A stretch of 53,458 nt of DNA from contig CAKOSH010000010.1 of the NCBI GenBank assembly GCA_934102215.1, positions 1-53,458 on the forward strand. The letters are read 5' to 3'. How positions within the stretch are numbered: position 1 is the first letter of the stretch; each line of letters begins with the position of its first letter. Source of the DNA: an uncultured Bacilli bacterium. GTDB lineage: Bacteria; Bacillota_I; Bacilli_A; RF39; UBA660. Shown here one piece after another: positions 7,735-14,918 of the stretch. The position numbers and the translations under genes were made by a program. The notes beneath the pieces were generated by a model. It saw only the letters and a list, made by a program, of their open reading frames with translations. It did not search any database and was not told the DNA's origin.

Positions 7735-8307
7735 CTACCAAATAAAGTACCATTCATTTAAAGTGTAATCATATCCAATATTATGATAAATGTCATTAAG
7801 TTCATTCATATATCTTTGAACCTTCTTTTCATTTATATTTAATTCATTACATATTTTATCAGTCTTAATATTTTTGTAATCTTTAAGATAACTATAAAAT
7901 TTATTTAATTTATTAAGTTTATTACCACTTAATAATTGTTTAAACTCAACTTTTTTATTATCTTTATATTTATCCCACTCTTCACTAAATTGAAAAGAAT
8001 AATCATTAAAAATATCTCTATTTACTTTTTCAAATCTATTCCATTTATTATATTTCCATTTATAGTTTTTATTATATATTAATATTCTTTCAAACTTATT
8101 AAATGACTTTCTATACCTTTTATCAAGTAAAATCAAATCATTATTATTACTATTATCCATTATTAACATATAACCCTGATATAAAATAGCTTCGCTAATA
8201 CTATTGCAAAAATGAACTTCACCACTTTCTATAATAGGATAACTTATACTATTTCTTTCTTCTTCATTAAATCCAACTATAACAACATTCTTTTTAAATT
8301 TATTCAT
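7735..8307 (-). CDS. Putative DNA-binding protein with C-terminal helix-turn-helix
   Basis: 190 residues. The last ~60 resemble a winged HTH of the HTH_11/DeoR/WYL type: KFYSYLKDYKNIKTDKICNE, then LNINEKKVQRYMNELNDIYH, then an aromatic wing ending NEWYFIW. The N-terminal ~90 residues (NVVIVGFNEEERN, YQGYMLIMDNS, FERILIYNK) alternate strands and helices like a degenerate receiver or Rossmann domain, but I cannot assign it. The start overlaps the end of the nuclease-like gene by 8 nt, so they form one unit. It may regulate the island; this is inference from position. Confidence 0.5.
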   Translation of the reverse strand: MNKFKKNVVIVGFNEEERNSISYPIIESGEVHFCNSISEAILYQGYMLIMDNSNNNDLILLDKRYRKSFNKFERILIYNKNYKWKYNKWNRFEKVNRDIFNDYSFQFSEEWDKYKDNKKVEFKQLLSGNKLNKLNKFYSYLKDYKNIKTDKICNELNINEKKVQRYMNELNDIYHNIGYDYTLNEWYFIW

Positions 8308-9355
8308 GCGTTTCCTCTAAAAATTTATTTAATGGCATTCCTTTTTCTAATAATATTTTAGTATTACAAGAACCAACTATAATAGTATTTTTCCATTCTT
8401 TATAATTTTTATATTTACTTTTTCTTTTAAATTTAGATAATAATCTCCTTCTTAAATATTCTTCAGTTTCATTATCAAAGCCACAAACTATAATAATATC
8501 AGGTGACTCACTAAAATCTATATTATCAAGAATATTTCTTACATTCTTAATATCTAATAATTTATGTTCCACTTTAAATTCAAGATTAAACTTAACGTAT
8601 TTTATAAAACGTTCTTTTTCTTTTAAATTAGAATTATATAATTTACTAAAGTTTAAAGTATCGATTATATGATCTCCTATATTTGATGAATCGCCATTCA
8701 CAGAAGTATTAACATTTTCTTTTAATTCAATAAACACCACTCTATATTTATCATTACATTTCTTTAATGCAACTAAATCAGCTTTAATAGTTTTTCCAGC
8801 ATTATCTTTATCAGGTTGAGCATCAAAACTATGTTTATATTCAGTATCAAAAACTATATAATCATTTCTATCATTATCATATGCATATGTAAATTCTTGT
8901 TTAAATGTTTCTTCTTTTCTAGAATCTTTATAACTTTCAAAAACTTTGCACAACTCATCTAATAAACTTTTAAAATCATACTTTTTTATTTCATTATCAT
9001 ATATTTTAGCGCTTAATATATTATTCTTTTTGTTATCTATTTTCCACTCGTTATACTTAGAAGTATCAAAATTATATTTACTTATAAATTCTATTAATTT
9101 ATCCAACTCCTCTTCACTATATAAAAAAGCAGTATTAAGATTAAAACTCATAACGTAATTATTAACATTCCTTTTTATATTTATACCTCTACCATAAGAA
9201 TATAGTGTTATCTTATTATCACGAATAGTTAAATTATATTTTTCTTTATTGTTTTCTAAATATTTAAATAAATTATCTAAATCTCCATTATTAATAGAAT
9301 TTATGAATCTTTTATCACTTATAAATCTTCCTTTTAACACAATTTCTTCGTTCAT
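8300..9355 (-). CDS. PD-(D/E)XK nuclease-like protein
   Basis: 351 residues. The C-terminal half carries a PD-(D/E)XK signature: E154 (KQEFTY), D193 in IKADLVAL, then E210-L-K212 in VVFIELKEN, followed by GDHIIDTLNF, which fits the helix after the core. The N-terminal ~120 residues (YSYGRGINIKRNVNNYVMSF) are unassigned. A GGAGGAATAA Shine-Dalgarno precedes the ATG. It is the first gene of a two-gene unit with the HTH protein. Such nucleases are common in phage-defence and restriction modules, but this exact family is not recognised. A restriction or defence role is inference. Confidence 0.6.
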   Translation of the reverse strand: MNEEIVLKGRFISDKRFINSINNGDLDNLFKYLENNKEKYNLTIRDNKITLYSYGRGINIKRNVNNYVMSFNLNTAFLYSEEELDKLIEFISKYNFDTSKYNEWKIDNKKNNILSAKIYDNEIKKYDFKSLLDELCKVFESYKDSRKEETFKQEFTYAYDNDRNDYIVFDTEYKHSFDAQPDKDNAGKTIKADLVALKKCNDKYRVVFIELKENVNTSVNGDSSNIGDHIIDTLNFSKLYNSNLKEKERFIKYVKFNLEFKVEHKLLDIKNVRNILDNIDFSESPDIIIVCGFDNETEEYLRRRLLSKFKRKSKYKNYKEWKNTIIVGSCNTKILLEKGMPLNKFLEETHE

Positions 9356-9382
9356 TTATTCCTCCTTAAATAGATTATAGCA

Positions 9383-9414
9383 TAAAAAATACTTAGATTA
9401 TTATTCTAAGTATT
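9383..9414 (-). terminator. Terminator after carboxypeptidase fragment copy B
   Basis: On the minus strand AATACTTAGA and TCTAAGTATT form a perfect 10-bp stem with a 7-nt loop, followed by TTTTTATG. It differs from the terminator of the intact carboxypeptidase gene, so copy B has its own downstream context. Confidence 0.8.
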
Positions 9415-9434
9415 CTTTACTAAATTCTTTTAAG

Positions 9435-9810
9435 TTATTTTTTTCTTATAATACCAGTAATTATATCTTTTAAATTACTAAAAAATATCTTTAAAAATGT
9501 TGCTTTCTTTACTTCATCGTGAATTACTAAATCATAAGTATAAGTATTATTATCATATTTTAATATTAGCTTTCCTACTTTACTTCCTTTTTCTATAGGT
9601 GCTTTTACATTATTAAGTTTTACTTCAGTAGTATATTTTATATCTTTTCTATCTTTATCAACAATAATTTTTATATCATTCTCTAAATAATATTTATAAT
9701 TTCTATTTTCACTACCATACATACTATATCCATATTCCATCATACCTATTGTATCACTACTTCTATTATCTATTCCTTTATACAATTTAATTAATTTAAT
9801 CGTATGTGAA
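9435..9810 (-). pseudogene. D-alanyl-D-alanine carboxypeptidase remnant (copy B, internally deleted)
   Basis: The reading frame gives a 116-residue product, MYKGIDNRSSDTIGMMEYGY onwards, which is the C-terminal part of the intact enzyme with two in-frame internal deletions. The first removes the K-T-G motif and ~37 residues after FYKGID. The second removes ~18 residues between GSE and RNYKYYL; at DNA level it runs between two copies of TCACTACC present in the intact gene. Homology continues upstream to about 9810 in non-coding form. All catalytic motifs are missing. The C-terminus ends KDIITGIIRKK instead of KDVVTGHVKQ. Confidence 0.85.
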
Positions 9811-9869
9811 TATTGCTATAGTGAGTAGTATCACTTCTTTAGAAAAAATTATTGCACTATTTAATACAA

Positions 9870-10130
9870 TTATTTTTTAAATTTATATTTAGTTGGAATA
9901 GAAGGTTCAATTAAATTCGAATCTAACAGTAAAGCAACTATTTCTGATGCTCTAGATTTTTTTACATTAAATATTTCAGCAACATCTTCCCATTTAAAAT
10001 CATATTGATAGCCAAACTTATCAAATAATTTTTGAATTTTATCATGAGTACTTTTAGTTACATTCATTGGAAGATTTTTATGTAATTTAATTACAAAATA
10101 ATCTTCATTGCTAACAACATTTCCACTCAT
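9870..10130 (-). pseudogene. Winged-helix C-terminal remnant of an AlbA/AAA_4-type ATP-binding protein
   Basis: 86 residues from an internal ATG; the same frame is open only a few codons further upstream (to a TAA near 10166). The opening (NEDYFVIKLHKN) looks like the end of an 'xDYFxVxFxxN' beta strand, and the rest (YDFKWEDVAEIFNVKKSRAS, then EIVALLLDSNLIEP) is a winged helix. This combination is the usual C-terminus of AlbA_2/AAA_4 (Schlafen-like) putative transcriptional regulators. No N-terminal domain is present. No good ribosome site precedes the ATG. I take it as a fragment, although a free-standing small HTH cannot be excluded. Confidence 0.45.
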
Positions 10131-10161
10131 AACCGGACTTTTTCCACTTCCAACCGGACTT
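10120..10161 (-). repeat. Two 21-bp tandem repeats at the start of the HTH remnant
   Basis: Two adjacent 21-bp units share TTTCCACT..AACCGGACTT and differ at three positions. They preserve frame with the HTH remnant and would encode a 7-residue KSPVxSG repeat, as in the flexible linker of a longer ancestral protein. Confidence 0.7.
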
Positions 10162-10261
10162 TTTTAATCTTCTACAACCTTTAATTAAAATGTAATACTC
10201 TCTATCATTACATCATTTCCTTCCTCTCTTACTTTTATTTCTTTAACAAATCTTTCTAGAA

Positions 10262-10415
10262 ACATCTTTTTTTATGGTTATTTAAATGTATAAAATTATT
10301 TTTTAAATTTCTATAGTCTCTTATCTTAACATTCTTTAATTTAGGAAGTTTAATAATTTTATTTTCTAAATCTAATTCAATATTACAATAATTGTTATTT
10401 TTTTATGAAAGATTA
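10262..10415 (-). pseudogene. TnpB-like fragment (right repeat copy)
   Basis: On the minus strand the frame reads NNNYCNIELDLENK, then IIKLPKLKNVKIRDYRNLKN, and stops soon after. It is the same TnpB-like stretch as in the left repeat, with a few substitutions. No catalytic part remains. It accounts for most of the otherwise gene-free stretch 10131-10468. Confidence 0.5.
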
Positions 10416-10430
10416 ACTTTCCTATAAGAT

Positions 10431-10455
10431 AAAAACACCTAGTATTAACTAAGTG
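10431..10455 (-). terminator. Terminator of the carboxypeptidase gene
   Basis: CACTTAGT and ACTAGGTG pair (one G-U) on the minus strand and are followed by five T. It lies 13 nt after the stop codon. Confidence 0.75.
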
Positions 10456-10468
10456 ATTTATATCAATT

Positions 10469-11614
10469 TTATTGTTTAACATGTCCTGTAACAACATCTT
10501 TTAAATTACTAAAGAATATCTTTAAAAATGTTGCTTTCTTTACTTCATCATGAATTACTAAATCATAAGTATAAGTATTATTATCATATTTTAATATTAG
10601 TTCTCCTACTTTACTTCCTTTTTCTATAGGTGCTTTTACATCATTAAGTTTTACTTCAGTAGTATATTTTATATCTTTTCTATCTTTATCAACAATAATT
10701 TTTATATCATTATCTAAATAATATTTATAATTTCTTTTTTCACTACCTTTTATATTTATTGTTCCAGAGTAATCTTTCTTATTTAATATAGTTTCACTAC
10801 CATACATACTATATCCATATTCCATCATACCTATTGTATCACTACTTCTATTATCTTTTGTATTACTTTTCATAACAACACTTATAAGTCTCATATTATT
10901 TTTATTCATTGTTGCTGTTAAACAATAACCTGCTTTATCAGTATAACCAGTTTTAAGACCATCTATTCCTTTATAAAATTTAATTAATTTATTTGTATTC
11001 ACAAGCCAATGATTTTCTCCTGAAACATTAATATATTCATCAAATGTACTTGATATTTTAATCGCAAGTTCATGTTTAACGAGTTCACGTGCCATAAGTG
11101 CCATATCATATGCAGTTGTTAAATGGCCATCTTCATCAAGCCCATGAGGATTTTTAAATGTAGTATTTTTACATCCAAGATCTCTTGCTCTTTCATTCAT
11201 CATATTAACAAAATTCTCTACTGTACCACCTATCTTTTCAGCAATCGCAACAGCAGCATCATTCGCAGAAGCTATTCCTATTCCTTTTAATAAATCATGT
11301 ACTTTTACGTTACTTCCTGCTTCAACATATATTTGAGTTCCACCCATACTTTGTGCTCTTTTAGAAATAAGAACATCATCATCAAGATTAAGTTTACCAT
11401 TTTCAATAGCTTCCATTGCAAGTAACATAGTCATTATTTTAGTCATAGATGCAGGAGCCATTTTCTTATCTTTCTCTTTTTCAAATAATATTTTACCTGT
11501 ACTTGCTTCAATTAATATAGCACTCTCACTATTTTTAGCAAGTCCAATATCAACTGCACCAACATTACTCATCAAAAATATAAACATAAAACAAAATAAA
11601 AAGATTTTTTTCAT
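10469..11614 (-). CDS. D-alanyl-D-alanine carboxypeptidase (PBP5/DacA family, peptidase S11)
   Basis: 381 residues. An N-terminal signal peptide (KKIFLFCFMFIFLMSNVGA) precedes the penicillin-binding fold. The three active-site motifs are intact: S56-M-T-K59 (PASMTK), S116-A-N118 and K221-T-G. The C-terminal ~90 residues form the usual beta-rich PBP5 C-terminal domain and a last amphipathic or hydrophobic stretch. It trims the terminal D-Ala of peptidoglycan stem peptides at the outer membrane face. Two broken copies of its 3' end lie at 1804 and 9435. It is monocistronic, with its own terminator. dacA, dacC or dacF cannot be chosen from sequence alone. Confidence 0.93.
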   Translation of the reverse strand: MKKIFLFCFMFIFLMSNVGAVDIGLAKNSESAILIEASTGKILFEKEKDKKMAPASMTKIMTMLLAMEAIENGKLNLDDDVLISKRAQSMGGTQIYVEAGSNVKVHDLLKGIGIASANDAAVAIAEKIGGTVENFVNMMNERARDLGCKNTTFKNPHGLDEDGHLTTAYDMALMARELVKHELAIKISSTFDEYINVSGENHWLVNTNKLIKFYKGIDGLKTGYTDKAGYCLTATMNKNNMRLISVVMKSNTKDNRSSDTIGMMEYGYSMYGSETILNKKDYSGTINIKGSEKRNYKYYLDNDIKIIVDKDRKDIKYTTEVKLNDVKAPIEKGSKVGELILKYDNNTYTYDLVIHDEVKKATFLKIFFSNLKDVVTGHVKQ

Positions 11615-11665
11615 ACATTATTTCACCAATAAATTATATGAATCAAATCTTTTAATATTAATATT

Positions 11666-12451
11666 TTAATTATCTTTTTTAGTTATTTTTTTAATTACAT
11701 CTTCACTAATACTTTTACCTTTTATAGCTTCAAGTACTTCAATTGGTAAACAGAATATAATTGTATTTGATTGATCACTACTTATATCATTAATAGTTGA
11801 TAATGTTCTTAGATGTAATGCTCCTGGTGTACTAGACATAGTTTCAGCAGCAATAGCCAAATTCTTAGAAGCTTCAACTTCACCTTTTGCTTTAGTTAAA
11901 ATTGCTTCCTTTTCTCTTTCAGCTTCTGCAGCCTTAGCAATTACTCTCTTCATTTCTTCTGGTAAACTTACATCTTTAAGTTCAACATTTTCTACCTTTA
12001 TTCCCCATGGATCTGTAGCTTCATCAATAATCTTACATATTTCAACAGAAATCTTTTCACGTTCACCAAGTAATTCGTTTAAAGATACACTTCCTACTAC
12101 ATTTCTCATAGTAGTTTGTGCAAGTTGACTAACTGCATAATAGAAATTTTCAACTTCAAGAATAGCTTTTGAAGCATCAAATATTTTATAATATATAACT
12201 GCATTAATTCTAACTGAAACATTATCTTTAGTAATAACATCTTGTTCTGGAACATCAACAACTTTAGTTCTTATATCAATCTTCTTATAAGATTCAAATA
12301 TAGGTAAAACTAAATTCCATCCCGGTTGCATTATTTTACTAAATTTACCTTTACTAAATTTAACTCCTCTTTCGTATTCATCAATTTGTACAATACTCCT
12401 AAGTAATATAATCACTATTACAATAACAATAAACCAAAATAAATAATCCAT
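11666..12451 (-). CDS. SPFH/Band 7 slipin (stomatin-like) membrane protein
   Basis: 261 residues. One N-terminal membrane segment (LFWFIVIVIVIILL) is followed directly by IVQIDEYERGVKFSKGKFSK and MQPGWNLVLPIFES, the classic stomatin/slipin opening. The SPFH core (DVITKDNVSVRINAVIYYKI, QTTMRNVVGS) and an Ala/Glu-rich helix (AKAAEAEREKEAILTKAKGE) are all present. The ATG at 12451 is preceded by AGAGGTG; the longer TTG reading at 12466 places the Shine-Dalgarno inside the gene. Slipins oligomerise in lipid microdomains and often act with an NfeD protein; none is visible next to it here. Confidence 0.9.
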   Translation of the reverse strand: MDYLFWFIVIVIVIILLRSIVQIDEYERGVKFSKGKFSKIMQPGWNLVLPIFESYKKIDIRTKVVDVPEQDVITKDNVSVRINAVIYYKIFDASKAILEVENFYYAVSQLAQTTMRNVVGSVSLNELLGEREKISVEICKIIDEATDPWGIKVENVELKDVSLPEEMKRVIAKAAEAEREKEAILTKAKGEVEASKNLAIAAETMSSTPGALHLRTLSTINDISSDQSNTIIFCLPIEVLEAIKGKSISEDVIKKITKKDN

Positions 12452-12496
12452 ATAACACCTCTTCAAACAAATTATATCAAATTAAAAGAAAGAATA

Positions 12497-12853
12497 CTAT
12501 AGTTCTTTCTTTAAAATAACATTATCATGAACATTATAATTACAATCAGTTTTTACTTTATATTCTGAATCAATAATTCCTTTAGATACAACTATATTAT
12601 TTAAACAATATTTATCAATTGTATCACTGTATTCTATGTAATCATTTAGTATTAATTCATCAACATTAATAACAACAGAATATCCTACATTTGGCATTAA
12701 ATCTTTATCGTTAACATATGTTTTAGTCGCACTAAGTAATTCTTTTTCTATATTTTTATATACTTTATCTTCATCTTTTTTACCAAGATAAACTAGAAAT
12801 CCACATATAAGCACAACTATTGTTCCCCAGACTGCCATAATTGTTTTATTCAT
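12497..12853 (-). CDS. Small membrane-anchored protein, unknown function
   Basis: 118 residues: an N-terminal membrane segment (IMAVWGTIVVLICGFLVYLG), then an extracytoplasmic domain with two Cys (DKYCLNN, KTDCNYN) that could form a disulfide. It shares layout with its upstream neighbour (12853-13275): a membrane anchor, then a helix 'LLSATKTYVNDKD/LRVATREYYNVKY', then a strand-rich Cys-containing tail. They look like paralogues with a pseudopilin-like shape, but no prepilin cleavage motif is evident. Stop and start overlap (TAATG), so the pair is coupled. Confidence 0.6.
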   Translation of the reverse strand: MNKTIMAVWGTIVVLICGFLVYLGKKDEDKVYKNIEKELLSATKTYVNDKDLMPNVGYSVVINVDELILNDYIEYSDTIDKYCLNNIVVSKGIIDSEYKVKTDCNYNVHDNVILKKEL

Positions 12854-13275
12854 TATTCATTACTTCTTTCATATCCACTAGTTGTATAACCACTACATCT
12901 AATGTATGGAACTATTGTAGATGTATCATTATTAACAATTACTTTTGAGTATCCTTTACATTCTCTATCATTTTTATCATATAACTTAGAAATATAACCA
13001 CCACTATACAAAGTAGATAGTTTAATGATAACAATGTCTTCAGTGTTATCATTATATTTAACATTATAATATTCACGAGTAGCCACTCTTAACTTATCCT
13101 CAAGTCCTTCATAAAATAAAGTATTATTTTCAGTAATAGGCTCTTTAATAATAGGATTATCATTTTTACCTAATAATCCAAATTTATTAGCGCCTATACA
13201 AGCAACAGCTAAACATATAACAAACAATAATATAATTAATAATTCAACACGAAGTCCCCAACCATTCTTATTCAT
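12853..13275 (-). CDS. Small membrane-anchored protein, unknown function (paralogue of next gene)
   Basis: 140 residues. The hydrophobic segment VELLIILLFVICLAVACIGA is near the N-terminus; the remainder is predicted outside, with Cys at DRECKGY and YIRCSGY. It forms a two-gene unit with 12497-12853 (TAATG overlap). The N-terminal 'GxxxxELLIILxxI' is reminiscent of type IV pseudopilins, without a convincing peptidase site. No family is recognised. Confidence 0.6.
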   Translation of the reverse strand: MNKNGWGLRVELLIILLFVICLAVACIGANKFGLLGKNDNPIIKEPITENNTLFYEGLEDKLRVATREYYNVKYNDNTEDIVIIKLSTLYSGGYISKLYDKNDRECKGYSKVIVNNDTSTIVPYIRCSGYTTSGYERSNE

Positions 13276-13323
13276 AAAATCACCTTTTTCTAATTTAATT
13301 ATATATTAATATTTAATTTTTTT

Positions 13324-13617
13324 CTATAATAATTCGATAATTTTACTTTTTATATCTTCATCATTAACATTTTTAAGTAAATCTATTATTTTAGAATTTC
13401 TATCATTAATTTTTAATATTTTTTCATAATTAATAATTTTATCATTTATTTGATTTAGATATTTTGATGCATATGCTTTACTTACTTTATATAAATCAGC
13501 AATTTCTTGCATAGAATAATCTTCAAAGTAATAATATTCAAAGTAATTTCTTTCTTTTTCACTTAATAATTCTTTATATATTTCATATAAAGTAGTCATG
13601 TATTCTCTATTATCCAT
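13324..13617 (-). CDS. ylxM: YlxM family putative helix-turn-helix protein (UPF0122)
   Basis: 97 residues. The sequence LYEIYKELLSEKERNYFEYY, followed by DYSMQEIADLYKVSKAYASK, is a sigma-70 region 4-like HTH, as in YlxM/p13. It starts at the ftsY stop (TAATG, 1-nt overlap). The ftsY-ylxM order (usually followed by ffh) is typical of Bacillota, where the family is linked to the signal recognition particle pathway. ffh itself is not adjacent here. Confidence 0.88.
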   Translation of the reverse strand: MDNREYMTTLYEIYKELLSEKERNYFEYYYFEDYSMQEIADLYKVSKAYASKYLNQINDKIINYEKILKINDRNSKIIDLLKNVNDEDIKSKIIELL

Positions 13618-14804
13618 TAGAACTCCTTAAATAATCCATATATATATTTTTCTATATCAAATGGTATTAAGTCTGTTTCTTTTTCACCTAATCCTACAAA
13701 CTTAACTGGTATATTAACAAGTTCTCTAATCGCAAGAACTATTCCACCTTTAGCAGTACCATCTAATTTAGTAAGAACTATACCTGTTATATTAGTTATT
13801 TCTTTAAAACTTTTTGCTTGTGCGATACCATTTTGTCCAGTAGTCGCATCAATAACAAGTAATGTTTCAACTGGATTATTTGGTAGTATTTCACCTATTA
13901 CTCTATTCATTTTTTCAAGTTCTTTCATTAGGTTTGCTTTATTTTGAAGTCTACCTGCTGTATCAACAAGTACTAAATCATAATGTTCATCTTTTGCTTT
14001 ACTTACACCATCGTATATAACAGCTGAAGGATCTTTTCTATCATCTCCATAGAATGAAACATTAAGTCTATTTGCCCATTCTTTTAATTGATTAACAGCA
14101 CCTGCTCTAAAAGTATCACCAGCAACTAGCATAACTTTCTTTCCTTCATTCTTATATTTATTAGCTATTTTAGCAATACTAGTAGTTTTACCAACACCAT
14201 TAACACCAACGAACAATACTACATTAGTTTCACCATCTTTAATATTTAATTTAGAACTAAGTAAATCATCACCAACATATATCATGAATAATTCATCAAC
14301 AATAACTTCTTTTAAATATTCAAAATCAGTAATATTTTCATGTTTAACTCTATCTTTAAGTCTATCAACAAAATCCATTACAGTATTAACACCAATATCA
14401 GCAGTAATTAATATTTCTTCAAGTTCATCATAAAATTCATTACTTATTTTAGTATACTTAATACCAAGTAAAGATAACTTACTAACAAAGTTTTCACGGC
14501 TCTTAGATAATCCATCAACATATTTTTCTATTTCTTTTACTTCATTATGCTTATCAGGTTCTTCTTTCTTAATTTTTGTTTCTTTCTTATCTTCTTTATC
14601 ATGAATATTTTTATCATCAACTACTTCATCATCACTAGCTAAATCATTATCAATATCTTTATTACTTGATATTTCTTCACTAGTTTCATCATCTATTTCT
14701 TCATTAGTTACTTCATCATTAGTATTTTCATTAATAGATGTATTCTTTTTATCTTCTTCTATTTCTTTATTAAATAAACTTTTAATCTTACTAAATAATC
14801 CCAT
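13617..14804 (-). CDS. ftsY: Signal recognition particle receptor FtsY
   Basis: 395 residues. The first ~90 residues are a strongly acidic/Lys-rich A domain. The N domain (GLSKSRENFVSKL) and SRP GTPase G domain follow: P-loop GVNGVGKTT, AGDTFRAGAVNQL, DTAGRLQNKANLM, TKLDGTAKGG, GLGEKETDLIPFD. It is the membrane docking GTPase for Ffh-ribosome complexes. It is transcribed with ylxM from a promoter region shared with the divergent rnj gene. Confidence 0.97.
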   Translation of the reverse strand: MGLFSKIKSLFNKEIEEDKKNTSINENTNDEVTNEEIDDETSEEISSNKDIDNDLASDDEVVDDKNIHDKEDKKETKIKKEEPDKHNEVKEIEKYVDGLSKSRENFVSKLSLLGIKYTKISNEFYDELEEILITADIGVNTVMDFVDRLKDRVKHENITDFEYLKEVIVDELFMIYVGDDLLSSKLNIKDGETNVVLFVGVNGVGKTTSIAKIANKYKNEGKKVMLVAGDTFRAGAVNQLKEWANRLNVSFYGDDRKDPSAVIYDGVSKAKDEHYDLVLVDTAGRLQNKANLMKELEKMNRVIGEILPNNPVETLLVIDATTGQNGIAQAKSFKEITNITGIVLTKLDGTAKGGIVLAIRELVNIPVKFVGLGEKETDLIPFDIEKYIYGLFKEF

Positions 14805-14823
14805 TTATATCACCCTACTTGCT

Positions 14824-14829
14824 ATTATA
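14824..14829 (-). promoter_or_regulatory. Probable -10 element for ftsY-ylxM
   Basis: A perfect TATAAT reads on the minus strand 20-25 nt before the ftsY ATG. No strong -35 is seen at 17 bp. Confidence 0.5.
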
Positions 14830-14851
14830 CACTATATATTACAATGAATGC

Positions 14852-14880
14852 TAGACAAAATTAATAAAATTTGTTATAAT
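14852..14880 (+). promoter_or_regulatory. Sigma-A type promoter of rnj
   Basis: TAGACA (14852-14857), a 17-bp spacer and TATAAT (14875-14880) lie 39 nt before the rnj start. This is close to consensus. Confidence 0.75.
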
Positions 14881-14918
14881 TAAAGACACGAATTAAACTT
14901 TTTGAAGGGATGATTAAA

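Larger units (their letters stand above)
10228..10757 (-). repeat. Right ~530-bp direct repeat
   Basis: This is the partner of 1563-2090. It spans the 3' third of the intact carboxypeptidase gene, its terminator and a TnpB-like remnant. Because the intact gene lies here, this copy is probably the original and the left copy the duplicate. Confidence 0.85.
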
